A DNA stretch of 48,385 nt from assembly GCA_030147845.1 (NCBI GenBank), contig JASBUN010000059.1, positions 1 through 48,385 on the forward strand, read 5' to 3'. Position 1 is the first letter of the stretch; each line of letters starts with the position of its first letter. This document shows positions 16,354 through 25,464 of this stretch, piece after piece. Below the pieces are notes generated by a model that did no database searches, was not told the origin of the DNA, and was given only the letters and a program-made list of their open reading frames with translations. The translations under genes and the position numbers were made by a program. Source of the DNA: Gammaproteobacteria bacterium (GTDB lineage: Bacteria > Pseudomonadota > Gammaproteobacteria > JASBUN01).

Positions 16354-17007
16354 TTAATTCGCGTCGTCCTTGAAACCAACACGCCAATGCGAGCCATCAC
16401 AGAATGGTTTGTTCTTCGAGGCACCACAGCGGCACAGCGTGTAGTGTTCGCTCGAGGCGCCGTGGGCGAGGGCCTGGTCGATTAGTCCGATAGCGCCGGT
16501 AATCGCATAGGGGCCGTCCTTAGTCACCGTCACCATGGGCTCGCGATCTTGATCGCGATGCTCGACGCCGTCGATCGAGTAGCTCAGCGCCCCGGACGGG
16601 CATTTTTGGATCGTTTTAATGATCTCCGCGACTGCCGCACCATCAGGATCGATCCAGGGCTCGTTACCCATTTTGAAGACGGAACTCAAATTATCGGTGC
16701 ATGCTCCGGCGTGCGCACAAATGCCGCGGTTATCGTGGATAGTAATATGCGTCCCACGGTAATTATCGCGCTTATCATGCGCACCGTGGGCCAAATTCGC
16801 ATCGCTAAACCCATTAGTGCCGTGAGTGCCATCGCAAAAAGGCTTATTGCTCGAACCGCCACATCGGCACAGCGCGACCCCGGTCACGGTCATACAAGGC
16901 TCACCTCCGGATTTCCGGATATGCGGGATCACCCGCGGCGTCACGTCGTTAAGCAAGTAGTAAGGCCCGTTCGGGAGGCAGGCAATTTTAGGTGTACTCG
17001 TGCTCAT
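16354..17007 (-). CDS. CDGSH iron-sulfur protein with two CDGSH motifs and a central 4Fe-4S-like domain
   Basis: 217 residues from ATG 17007 (ggag 8 nt upstream). The first CDGSH motif has C47, C49, C58 and H62 ('CRCGGSSNKPFCDGTH'). The middle part resembles a divergent mono-cluster ferredoxin domain ('ICAHAGACTDNL' ... 'QKCPSGAL', Cys97, 103, 136). The second CDGSH has C192, C194, C203 and H207 ('CRCGASKNKPFCDGSH'). CDGSH sites bind 2Fe-2S with 3 Cys/1 His ligation. Three clusters in one small protein suggest electron transfer or cluster donation. It is convergent with the catalase gene. Confidence 0.88.
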   Translation of the reverse strand: MSTSTPKIACLPNGPYYLLNDVTPRVIPHIRKSGGEPCMTVTGVALCRCGGSSNKPFCDGTHGTNGFSDANLAHGAHDKRDNYRGTHITIHDNRGICAHAGACTDNLSSVFKMGNEPWIDPDGAAVAEIIKTIQKCPSGALSYSIDGVEHRDQDREPMVTVTKDGPYAITGAIGLIDQALAHGASSEHYTLCRCGASKNKPFCDGSHWRVGFKDDAN

Positions 17008-17158
17008 TCCGGTGTCTCCAATAGACCGCTCAACAATCCGAAAAGTATAGCCGCTCGGCGCACGCACGCCTAAACTACGCTCAGAGATCTGCGACCGCGA
17101 CAACCCTGGCAAAACGCAAACGGGACAACAGGGCGGGCGTGAATGGCATTTACTTAAG

Positions 17159-17281
17159 CCAAACGCAGGGTGGGTGACGGTGGATACCAATCGCGTAGGT
17201 CGGGTTAGCCTGTCGGCGTAACCCAACATGTCCCGGGCGGAGAACGATGCGTCGGGTTACGCTACGCCAACCTGACCTACA
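17159..17281. repeat. Dispersed intergenic repeat, copy 2, plus a related palindrome
   Basis: 17159-17210 matches the element at 1006-1067. Immediately next are inverted repeats gggtta...taaccc (about 17202-17224) and gtcgggtt...aacctgac (17251-17276), both of the 'GTCGGGTTA' class common between proteobacterial genes. The block fills the gap between the CDGSH and EAL genes. Confidence 0.65.
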
Positions 17282-17341
17282 TCGCTTAACGACCATCGTG
17301 CGGCGCGGGTATCGAATCCGTATGAACGCGCTTATCGCTAT

Positions 17342-19390
17342 TCATTCCACCCGACTGCGGGGCGCCGAAGCCGGTGGGCGGAAGCCACGATTCATATGTG
17401 CGGGCGTTGCAAGGCTACCGTACGCATCAATCGCAGTGGGGTACGATTTTTCCATGTTCGCGCGTTGGCTACGCAGATACGTCCGAAACGCAGTGGCCGA
17501 CATGGGTCGCGCATAAAAGAACCCTTGCGCGAAGCGGCACTGATTTTCGAGCAACATGTCATGCTCTTCCCGCGTCTCCACACCTTCCGCGATTGCGGAA
17601 AATTTGAGCTGCTCGACCATCGATAAAATGGAACGCAGCAGAGTCCGATCACGCGTACTTTTGCATGCCCCATTGACGAACGATCGATCGAGTTTTACTA
17701 CATCGAGCGGCAGCATACGCAGATAGTTCAGTGACGAAAAGCCGGTCCCGAAATCATCCAGCGACCAGCGTACTCCTAAATCGCGAATACGATGCATCTC
17801 CTTTGCCGCCGCCTCGATGTCATGCATAAGGGCGCTTTCGGTAACCTCCAGCTCCAGCCACGACGCCTTGATGCCATGCTGCAGGCGCGCGCTTATACGA
17901 TCTGCCAAGCCTTGTGATTTCAGCTCTTCGCCCGAGACATTGACCGAAATAGGCATAATCGGGTCGCCCAGCCGCGCCCATGCATCCAGGCAGCGGCACA
18001 CTTCAGCCAATACCCATTCGCCTAACTCACCAACCAGACCGCAACGTTCCGCTAACCGCACGAATTCCCCTGGCGAGACGGCACCCAGCATCGGGTCTTT
18101 CCAGCGCAGTAAGGCCTCGGCACCGACCGCTATTCCGGTCAGCATATCCAGCTTCGGTTGAAACACTACCGCCAATTGGTCGCGATCCAGCGCAGTTCGT
18201 AAGCGCGACTCTACTTGCAGGCTTCGCGCGATACGGCGTCCGGCCGCGTTACTATAAAAAACCAGTGAATCGTGCGCGTTCGACGGCTCGCGCGCAACCA
18301 AGGCCGCTTTATCCAACAAAACGCTGGCTGTATCGCCGTGTTCCGGCGCCAAGCTGACTCCGACGCGGATTTTCGGGTGATAGATTTGATCGGGTAGAGA
18401 CAGCGGTTGTTCGAGTCGCGCGGCCATACCACTCAACCAGTCGGACAAGCGCCGTACACACGTGTAAGACGGTATAACGACGACAAATCGGTCGTCCTGC
18501 CAACGACCGACCGTAACGGTAGCATCTGTTGCCGCAAAATAGATTTTCAGGCGCTGGCCCAACTCCCGCAAAACGATATCACCCGCCTCCCTGCCCAGCG
18601 TCTCGTTGACGCCGCGAAAGCCCTTCATATCGACATACACCACGGCCACCAATTCGTCGGCAGCGTCCGCCGCAATAAGCGCCTGATCCAATCGGTCGTA
18701 AATTAGCGAAGCCGCGGGCAGCTTGGTAACGCGGTCATAGAGCATGGCTTGCTGGGCGCGCGCGTGTTCACGGCGCTGCAAATAGCTGACATGTAACTCA
18801 TGTTCAACGAAAGCTGCAAAGGCCTCGAGGCGCGCCTCATCAACAGCGCTGAATTCGCGTGGCCGCCGATCGAGCAAGCACAGCGTTCCAACCGGATATC
18901 CGTGCGGACCACGTAAAACGGCGCCGGCATAAAAGCGTACGAACGGCGGCCCCTGTACCAATGGATTATCGATGAACCGCGCGTCTTTGCTGGTATCCGG
19001 AACAACCAATGATGAGCGTTTGGCGATCGCATGTGCACAAAATGAAACATCACGCGGCGTTTGTTTGGTACTCAAACCGCGGATCGATTTGAACCACTGG
19101 CGCTCGTCGTCAACCAGACTCACGAGCGCAATCGGCACATCAAAAATATCGCCTACAAGAGCAGTCAACCGATCAAATCGCTGTTCCGGTTCGGTATCCA
19201 TTACCGACAATGACGACAGCTCATTGAGCCGAGCAGCCTCATATGACGGCATAGATGACGCCTGCAAATCGATCATCGAGTTTCTTTTCGCCGAAAGCGC
19301 TGATTTATCCGTCATATCGGTACCCATGTCATTGCGTAACGCCGAAGCAAAGCGCGCACGCATGTTCCCGTAGACGATGAGGTTGGACAC
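17342..19390 (-). CDS. GAF-GGDEF(degenerate)-EAL protein, probable c-di-GMP phosphodiesterase
   Basis: Up to 682 residues. A GAF domain (about 52-200) has 'IALVSLVDDERQWFKS' and 'RDVSFCAHAI'. A GGDEF domain (about 215-385) carries 'QDDRF' (298-302) in place of the GGDEF loop, so it should not make c-di-GMP. The EAL domain (about 400-640) is complete: Glu425, Asn484, Glu515, Asp545-Asp546 ('DDFGTGFSSL'), Lys566 and Glu602. Hydrolysis of c-di-GMP controlled by the GAF sensor is the likely role. The start is uncertain: GTG 19390, or ATGs at 19363, 19327 or 19315; none has a clear ribosome-binding site. Confidence 0.9.
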   Translation of the reverse strand: MSNLIVYGNMRARFASALRNDMGTDMTDKSALSAKRNSMIDLQASSMPSYEAARLNELSSLSVMDTEPEQRFDRLTALVGDIFDVPIALVSLVDDERQWFKSIRGLSTKQTPRDVSFCAHAIAKRSSLVVPDTSKDARFIDNPLVQGPPFVRFYAGAVLRGPHGYPVGTLCLLDRRPREFSAVDEARLEAFAAFVEHELHVSYLQRREHARAQQAMLYDRVTKLPAASLIYDRLDQALIAADAADELVAVVYVDMKGFRGVNETLGREAGDIVLRELGQRLKIYFAATDATVTVGRWQDDRFVVVIPSYTCVRRLSDWLSGMAARLEQPLSLPDQIYHPKIRVGVSLAPEHGDTASVLLDKAALVAREPSNAHDSLVFYSNAAGRRIARSLQVESRLRTALDRDQLAVVFQPKLDMLTGIAVGAEALLRWKDPMLGAVSPGEFVRLAERCGLVGELGEWVLAEVCRCLDAWARLGDPIMPISVNVSGEELKSQGLADRISARLQHGIKASWLELEVTESALMHDIEAAAKEMHRIRDLGVRWSLDDFGTGFSSLNYLRMLPLDVVKLDRSFVNGACKSTRDRTLLRSILSMVEQLKFSAIAEGVETREEHDMLLENQCRFAQGFFYARPMSATAFRTYLRSQRANMEKSYPTAIDAYGSLATPAHMNRGFRPPASAPRSRVE

Positions 19391-19831
19391 TAAACGCTGT
19401 CGTCAAGTTGGCGGTAATGCGTGCTACGTCACGGCCACGCTTATGTGCAAGATAGTTTAGCAAGCGCGCGTCTACTAAAGTGTCAACAGATTGTTAATTC
19501 ACGAATATTTACAAACTTCTTGGCCGCGTTTGTTCTGCGGTGACTGAACCGCGATTTAACGGTACGGTACTTGTGCGCTGACCGGGTTGATCATCGTCAA
19601 ACACGAGGTGTAGTACAATTTTCGCCTTACGGCGCGCGCAACGGCCACTCGGAAACGCAGCAATTAACGTCATCGGTAAATGCTTGAACTGCCGCCCGCG
19701 CAGGAATTTACCGGCGCCGCACATATGACGAGGGTGATCTTTTATTCGGACGCATTTTTTGAGCGAGGAATGCATTGTCAGCGCCCGGCTACAACATCGG
19801 CAGCCCTGCACACGGCGCTGCTCACGCTGTG
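19391..19831. other. Gene-free region upstream of the EAL gene
   Basis: About 440 bp between the EAL gene start and the cytochrome stop. It includes an AT-rich patch near 19480-19515, probably promoter DNA. No gene, repeat or RNA was recognised. Confidence 0.4.
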
Positions 19832-20311
19832 TCAATGCACCCGATAAACAGCGTGACAGGCAACGCAAGCTTCCATGGTGCGCGCCAACGCGGCCAACGC
19901 CGGACGCGGCTCGCCGGTCGTCTCCACGGTCTGGGCGGCGAGCGCAAACTCGCTGGCGTGGCGGTGTAAAGCCATACCGAGTGCGCGCATAGGTACGGGC
20001 ATATAGTGAGATAAAGCGCGTGCGTCATGCATCTTCAATGACGACATCCCTAGGCGCTGCTCAGCGAGCGCGCTCGCCCGGCGGTAACGCCCGGCGGCCA
20101 AATGCGCTTGAATTTTCGCCAGTGTGCGCAAGTGATCGCGCATATTGGCGAGCATATGCGGGCGCATCACCGGCGGGATACTAACCAGTTGCCGCGCGTC
20201 GACGCGCTTGTCGGTGGCGTGGCCGGGTAGATCGCCTGAGCGCGCAAAAGAGCCAATCGAAAAGATCAGTATTGCGGCGACGACTACCGTCAGTGTAGAT
20301 GGTTTGGACAC
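19832..20311 (-). CDS. Periplasmic cytochrome c'-like protein
   Basis: 159 residues from GTG 20311, with aggaggt 4-5 nt upstream. The N-terminal hydrophobic stretch (about 8-22) is a signal peptide. The remainder is helical and His/Met-rich. A single heme-attachment motif 'CVACH' (149-153) is close to the C-terminus, the layout of four-helix cytochromes c'. Such proteins bind NO or O2 or carry electrons. Upstream lies a palindrome with the spacing of an FNR-activated promoter, so low-oxygen expression is predicted. Confidence 0.75.
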   Translation of the reverse strand: MSKPSTLTVVVAAILIFSIGSFARSGDLPGHATDKRVDARQLVSIPPVMRPHMLANMRDHLRTLAKIQAHLAAGRYRRASALAEQRLGMSSLKMHDARALSHYMPVPMRALGMALHRHASEFALAAQTVETTGEPRPALAALARTMEACVACHAVYRVH

Positions 20312-20343
20312 GACACCTCCTGGTATGTGCTACGCACGCCGTG

Positions 20344-20349
20344 ATCGTA
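20344..20349 (-). promoter_or_regulatory. Predicted -10 of the cytochrome gene
   Basis: tacgat on the minus strand. A start 7 bases further, at 20337, leaves a 25-nt leader that carries the ribosome-binding site. The FNR-like palindrome centre is then exactly at -41.5. Confidence 0.5.
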
Positions 20350-20369
20350 GTCATACCCGATGCGCACTG

Positions 20370-20387
20370 ATATGATTTGAATCATAT
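20370..20387. promoter_or_regulatory. FNR/CRP-like palindrome between divergent genes
   Basis: Perfect 8-base arms atatgatt and aatcatat flank a central tg. The core tgat-N4-atca matches FNR-type half-sites (ttgat-N4-atcaa) with one outer mismatch on each side. It abuts taagat (20388-20393), a -10 for the plus-strand regulator, so it could repress that gene while activating the cytochrome gene. Confidence 0.7.
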
Positions 20388-20407
20388 TAAGATAAGGTGT
20401 TTATACC

Positions 20408-21040
20408 GTGCTTGATCCTTACGCTAACGGACTGCTATGCCTCGATGCGCTTCCCGGCTTGTTGCGCGACGCAGGTGTACATCAAACGTTTTCGGAGGGC
20501 GAGACGATGTTTCACGCCGGCCAGCGCCCGCGCCGGATCTTCTACGTAACGGCGGGTGAATTACGCTTGGTTCGTCATAGCACGACGGGCAACGAAATCA
20601 TTCTACAGCGCCAACGAGCGGGCTTTCTTGCCGAGGCCAGTTTATGGTCGAGCCGTTATCACTACGACGGAATCGCCGTCGAAACAGGTGAAGCGATGGC
20701 ATTTCGAGTTAAGCTGTTTCAGCAAGCGCTGCAATAAGATGCGCACTTTCAAGAATCGTGGATGCGATATTTGGCAACGGCGGTACGACGCACGCGGGCA
20801 CAGGCAGAACGCTTGAGTCTACACAGTGCGGCCGACCGCGTTACGCATTACATCGAGTCGGAAGGAGAAAACGGTAGTGTTAACTTGACGCATACGCGCA
20901 AAGCATGGGCGGCCGAACTTGGGCTGTCACACGAGGTCCTTTACCGTACACTTGCCCGTCTGCAAGATATCGGCTTTCTAGTGGTGGAAAAGAATCAAAT
21001 CCGCCTCGTGCCACACAAACACACGCCCCCAGGCGACTAA
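20408..21040 (+). pseudogene. Crp/Fnr family regulator interrupted by an in-frame stop
   Basis: The reading frame runs from GTG 20408 through a cyclic-nucleotide-binding-like domain ('FSEGETMFHAGQRPRRIFYVTAGELRLV'). It meets TAA at 20735-20737 after 109 residues. The same frame then continues without a shift: 'DAHFQESWMRYLATAVRRTRAQAERLSL', then a winged helix-turn-helix ('TRKAWAAELGLSHEVLYRTLARLQDIGFL'), ending at 21040. A single base change (for example CAA or GAA to TAA) explains this. The total of about 210 codons is the normal family length. There is no Fe-S cysteine cluster. A recent nonsense mutation is likelier than two genes; stop readthrough or sequencing error cannot be excluded. 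Confidence 0.8.
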
Positions 21041-21191
21041 TCGACCATGACACCGGCCGACGGCGAACCGCCACCAACGTGGATGAATGCCGAATTTAAC
21101 CGGTAGGAATATCGAAGGCGTACCGTCTTTATCCTTGCAGCCACGCCGAAGCTCGATGATAACCGTCGCCTCGTCGTCTGTGTGCCGTTTT

Positions 21192-22106
21192 TCACTCGTC
21201 CGGCAAGGGGATAAATTCCGTCTCGCCCGGGATTTGTCCGAAGCGGCCATTTTTCCAATCGTCTTTGGCCGCTTCGATACGCCCCTGCGAGCTCGACGAA
21301 AAATTCCACCAAACCGTGCGCTCGCTCTCCAATGCCGCACCTCCCAACAACATCAGTCGGCTGGGCAAGCGCGCAACGATGGCTGGCGCGGCCCCCTGAC
21401 TTAGTACGATCATCTGATGTTGTCCGTAGCGTGTACCGGCGACGTTAAGCTCGCCGGATACGATGTAGATCGCCCGTTCGGGGTATCGCGCCGGCAAAGG
21501 AATATCCGCGCCTGGCTGCGCTTCGGCATGCGCGTAGAACAGAGATGAAAACGTCTGCACCGGCGACTGTTGGCCGTACGCTTCTCCGGCAATCAACCTC
21601 AAGACGATATCCGAACGCCGAATAACCGGCAACGCATCCGCTGGGTGATGGGCAAATGAAGGTTCCACCTCCTCATGGCCGTCCGGCAGCGCTATCCAAC
21701 ATTGGATGCCATGCATGTCGAAACCGGCGGCGCGCAGCTCTTCGGGCGTGCGCTCGGAATGTACGACACCCTTCCCTGCCGTCATCCAGTTCACCGCGCC
21801 CGGCTCGATGGTTTGTACGCAGCCCAAGCTATCCCGGTGCAATATCTTGCCGGTAAATACGTACGTAAGCGTCGACAGACCGATGTGTGGATGCGGGCGC
21901 ACGTCGATACCTGTGCCGGGCGCAAACGTGGACGGGCCCAGGTGATCAAAAAAAATAAACGGTCCCACCTGCTTGTGATCGGCGGCCGGAAGAATGCGTC
22001 GTACGGTGAAACCACCAAGATCGATTTGTTGCGCTACGATTAGTCGATCAACCGCTGTGCCAATTCCCTCTCGACTCATTGAGTCGGTCGTTTCATGGAT
22101 ACTCAT
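21192..22106 (-). CDS. Pirin family protein
   Basis: 304 residues from ATG 22106 (ggagg 6 nt upstream). Two cupin domains are present. The N-terminal one has the metal motif 'RPHPHIGLSTLTYVFTGKILHRDSLG' and 'AGKGVVHSE', giving the His-His-His-Glu iron ligands of pirins. 'GIQCWIALPDGHEEVEPSF' is also typical. Bacterial pirins include quercetin 2,3-dioxygenases (YhhW) and redox-sensitive regulators of metabolism. Which applies here cannot be told. It is convergent with the broken Crp/Fnr gene. Confidence 0.92.
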   Translation of the reverse strand: MSIHETTDSMSREGIGTAVDRLIVAQQIDLGGFTVRRILPAADHKQVGPFIFFDHLGPSTFAPGTGIDVRPHPHIGLSTLTYVFTGKILHRDSLGCVQTIEPGAVNWMTAGKGVVHSERTPEELRAAGFDMHGIQCWIALPDGHEEVEPSFAHHPADALPVIRRSDIVLRLIAGEAYGQQSPVQTFSSLFYAHAEAQPGADIPLPARYPERAIYIVSGELNVAGTRYGQHQMIVLSQGAAPAIVARLPSRLMLLGGAALESERTVWWNFSSSSQGRIEAAKDDWKNGRFGQIPGETEFIPLPDE

Positions 22107-22256
22107 GGCCGTCCTCCCATAAAGTCTTCCGCGCGCACGCATACATGCTTCGGACGCCGTACGGACATCTTGCACTAATAGTCGCACACAACACTAACCG
22201 CGTCGACGACGCTCGAGCGTTGAGCCGCATGGGCTAAAATCCCGATGCGATCCAAA

Positions 22257-23513
22257 CTACCGCGAGAATTGAGCGGCCGCGCGCACCGTCTCCAAGTCTT
22301 GCGGCAAGCTTAACGCTGTCTCGGCGCGGGCGAGCGCTATCCGGGCTTGTTGAATGGCGATGTTCCGCATTGCCACGCCACCAGACGTGGCCAGCAACTC
22401 CAGTGCCCGCTGCACCCGAACGGCGACCTCTATCATGCCCGCGCCGTCGCGCGCGACGGCACTAAAGGCGTCGCTAAACATCAATTCCAACGAGATGGCG
22501 GGCACCTCCACGCGGTCATAATCCGGCGCATGCGCATCATCGTCCTGGGTCGGACTCGCCCAGAACGCAAACAGGCGTTCAAATGTACCGAGAATATCAA
22601 TGGCCGTGCCCGGATCGTTGACCGCCGGTGACAACGCTCTGCTGGAAATTTCGGACAACACGATCAAGCCGAATCGCGGGTCTTCGTCGAACTTTCGCGA
22701 CCCTCCGATGATAAATTTCTGCGCGATTTGCTTAAGCTGCGACGCGGATAGATCATCGGACTCGGCTCTCGCATACGCCACCGGGCATCCGGGACCGACA
22801 AATGCGCCCGGTAGAACCGTCAGCGTCACGCGCGCCTGCCAGGTTTTCGCGCACTTCTGCAGCGCAGCGATTTGCACATGCTGCACATAGCCGATCGACT
22901 CGCTATAGACAGGCCGTCCTGAGTCCACGCCCGCGCGTTTCGGCACGCCGCCTAAGTGCGGCGAACGCCGTTGGTGTCGCAGCGCCGCCATAGTCGCCTT
23001 TTCCGCCTTGCCGATGGTCGCCTGCAGTCGGCCGAGCCGAGCAATGTTATCGACCCAACGCACAAATATCGCGATCACGATGACAAAGGCCATTATCGTC
23101 AGCGCAAAGAGTGCGAATCGCCCCGCCTTGTCGTAATAGCCGTTCAATACGGCCACGAGCCCGACGATACTGAAGATAAACGCGCCAATGAACGTCGATA
23201 GCGCGTTCTGAGACACGTCATCCGCTATAACGAGCGAAAAGGAGCGCGGTGTCGCGGTCGTACTGGCCGACGCGTAAGCGGATACCATCGATGCGACGGC
23301 GAACGTAGCGATTACCAGCATGCTCGTCGATATAACTTTGAGCAAGGTCACTATCGTATTGGACGCAATATCCGGAACGTACTCACCAAGCCCGGTATCG
23401 TCAGCCACTTTCGCCAGGAACACGAACGCGATCGATACTATGCACACGGCCAACGGCCTCACCCATAGCCGCTCGCGGACGAGATTGAGCAGCAACCTGA
23501 ATCGATCAGCCAT
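22257..23513 (-). CDS. DUF2254 family membrane protein
   Basis: 418 residues from ATG 23513, chosen because aggg lies 9 nt upstream; the ATG at 23522 has none. Four hydrophobic helices lie within the first about 165 residues: 'PLAVCIVSIAFVFLAKV', 'VISTSMLVIATFAVASMVSAY', 'FIGAFIFSIVGLVAVL' and 'FALTIMAFVIVIAIFV'. A large soluble C-terminal domain follows, with 'SESIGYVQHVQIAALQKCA' and 'DPRFGLIVLSEISSRALSPAVNDPGTAI'. The last is the DUF2254 hallmark. The function is unknown. Confidence 0.88.
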   Translation of the reverse strand: MADRFRLLLNLVRERLWVRPLAVCIVSIAFVFLAKVADDTGLGEYVPDIASNTIVTLLKVISTSMLVIATFAVASMVSAYASASTTATPRSFSLVIADDVSQNALSTFIGAFIFSIVGLVAVLNGYYDKAGRFALFALTIMAFVIVIAIFVRWVDNIARLGRLQATIGKAEKATMAALRHQRRSPHLGGVPKRAGVDSGRPVYSESIGYVQHVQIAALQKCAKTWQARVTLTVLPGAFVGPGCPVAYARAESDDLSASQLKQIAQKFIIGGSRKFDEDPRFGLIVLSEISSRALSPAVNDPGTAIDILGTFERLFAFWASPTQDDDAHAPDYDRVEVPAISLELMFSDAFSAVARDGAGMIEVAVRVQRALELLATSGGVAMRNIAIQQARIALARAETALSLPQDLETVRAAAQFSR

Positions 23514-23738
23514 GGCGTTCATCCCTATTGCTGACGTCGAATACCGCCAAACAAAGTGTAGCGGAATCATCAACCGATTGAGCGTTGGCGATCGCAGTTG
23601 GCGTCGCAAACCGGACTGATTTAGCCGCGGATAACCCAGCCATGATTACGTTTGGAATATGCTCGCCGTCGAAGTTATCCTCGAAAGCTCACTGATGTAC
23701 GCAGACAAACGCCGGCGTCACACCCAAAGGCGCGCGGA

Positions 23739-25274
23739 TCAGTTCGAAGCACGGCGCTCGGACTCTCGGCGCAGTTGAATAGCCTTATCACGCCATTGGT
23801 CCGCAAGCCGCCGGCTCTTATCTACGCCGGCGCCGGCAACATACATCCGCGATATGGCCTGCGCCGCTCGCCAGCTACCCCGCTCGGCAGCTTGCCGATA
23901 CAGCGCCATCGCCTTGCTGTAGTTACGCGACACACCGCTACCGTCTTCATATGCCTTCGCCAGATAGAACAATCCGGTGAGATTGCCCTTATCGGCTGCC
24001 CTTCGAAACCATTTTACCGCCTCGACCGGCCCGCGATGCAGATTTGTGGCCTCGGCGCCCGGACATTTCAGCGCCATCTCCTGCGGTACCACAATAATGC
24101 TCACGGCTCGCTTACGGCCTTTGCGCACGACCGCCAAAATCATGCGTTTGCCTTTTTTGCGCCGTAGATCGATGTTGAAATCCGTCAGTCGTAAACCCCG
24201 TGCGTCGACGCCATCGACGTCAATAATGCGGTCACCGGGTCGCAGCCCACCGCGCTGCGCCGGACCGTTGCGCTTGACGCTGACTACCGAAATACCGGCG
24301 CTGGTGTCGCGCAGGCGTGCGCCCAAACCTACGTATCTCCGTTCGGGACCGAGGCTATAGAGAATTCCCATATTCGCCAGCGCATCAGTGTCACCTTGGT
24401 TGGCCGCCGCTCGTGTCCACTTAAGGGCCTTGCGACAATTCCAAAACCAGCTATTTGGATTCTCATATATGCCGGCGAGATTTACCTGCGCGCCGGCGAA
24501 GCCCGCTTTCGCGCTATCTGCGTACCAGCGTACCGCCCAGCTATAGTCGACCCACCGCCGCCGGTCGACTTGATGAATATAACGGCGTATCTCGTGTTGC
24601 TTCAAACCTTCGTGCCGCAGCTTCCATTTAAGCGCTACAATTTCATTTTTGCCGGCGAAAAAGCCTTCCGAATAAAATTTTCCGACGAGATAGGCCGCTT
24701 GAGCAGGATCGGATATACGCTTACCGGTATACCAATAAGCCGCCTTAAACGCGCTTGGCTTGGTTGCGATGCCTTCCGAATACACGAAAATCAAAACATA
24801 ACGTGCAATCGGATTGCCTTGTTGAGCGGCCTTAGCCAGCCAAAAGACCGCATCGCGAAAACTTTTTCGCACCCCAAGCCCGTCGAAACGAAACCAACCG
24901 TAGGCGACCTGTGCGGCTACATTGCCATGATCGGCCGCCTTGCGCATCCAACGCGCCGCTTCCCGGTAGTCTTTTTTATCGTCTGCATAGTACTTGCCAA
25001 TTTCGAACTCCGCCACAGGGTAGCCGCGCGTCGCCGCCGCCCGCAGCCACTTCATGCCTTCGGCAAAATCTTTCTTGACCCCGCGACCGGCAAAATAGGC
25101 TTGCGCGAGCCGGTATTGAGCCACGCTGTCGCCCTTGGCCGCTAACGGACGCAGCACGGCTACCGACTCGCTCGGACTCAGACGCGCTTGCGTCGACTCT
25201 GAGGGGCGTAATCCGGTGCAACCCTGGATTCCCAAACACGCCAGGAACCACGCCACCAGCCACATTCGTTTCAT
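23739..25274 (-). CDS. Sel1-repeat lipoprotein with an embedded PDZ domain
   Basis: About 511 residues from ATG 25274. A lipoprotein signal ends 'CLGIQGC' (lipobox Cys19). Sel1-like helical repeats ('AQYRLAQAYFAGRGVKKDFAEGM' type) fill about 50-305. A PDZ domain lies at about 314-396 ('GGLRPGDRIIDVDGVDARG', 'GKRMILAVVRKG'). Further Sel1 repeats ('AVKWFRRAADKGNLTGLFYLAKAYEDGSGV') run to the end. Sel1 repeats are protein-interaction scaffolds and PDZ domains bind C-terminal or exposed peptides. An envelope assembly or quality-control scaffold is plausible. The start is uncertain because the ribosome-binding site is weak. Confidence 0.85.
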   Translation of the reverse strand: MKRMWLVAWFLACLGIQGCTGLRPSESTQARLSPSESVAVLRPLAAKGDSVAQYRLAQAYFAGRGVKKDFAEGMKWLRAAATRGYPVAEFEIGKYYADDKKDYREAARWMRKAADHGNVAAQVAYGWFRFDGLGVRKSFRDAVFWLAKAAQQGNPIARYVLIFVYSEGIATKPSAFKAAYWYTGKRISDPAQAAYLVGKFYSEGFFAGKNEIVALKWKLRHEGLKQHEIRRYIHQVDRRRWVDYSWAVRWYADSAKAGFAGAQVNLAGIYENPNSWFWNCRKALKWTRAAANQGDTDALANMGILYSLGPERRYVGLGARLRDTSAGISVVSVKRNGPAQRGGLRPGDRIIDVDGVDARGLRLTDFNIDLRRKKGKRMILAVVRKGRKRAVSIIVVPQEMALKCPGAEATNLHRGPVEAVKWFRRAADKGNLTGLFYLAKAYEDGSGVSRNYSKAMALYRQAAERGSWRAAQAISRMYVAGAGVDKSRRLADQWRDKAIQLRRESERRASN

Positions 25275-25464
25275 ACGTATCTCATACGACAACTATTCTT
25301 CAACCTGTGCGCGGCGTTCGGCGCTCGGCGGGCTAATGCGCCCAAAGGCGCGGGATTCAAATCGAAACAACAATGGCTCGCTAAAGCAACATGCTTGTGG
25401 CGAAGCCAAGAAGCGTAGAATGAGTTGCGGCGTCCCCACATCACAGATGCGAACGATGCCGCAA

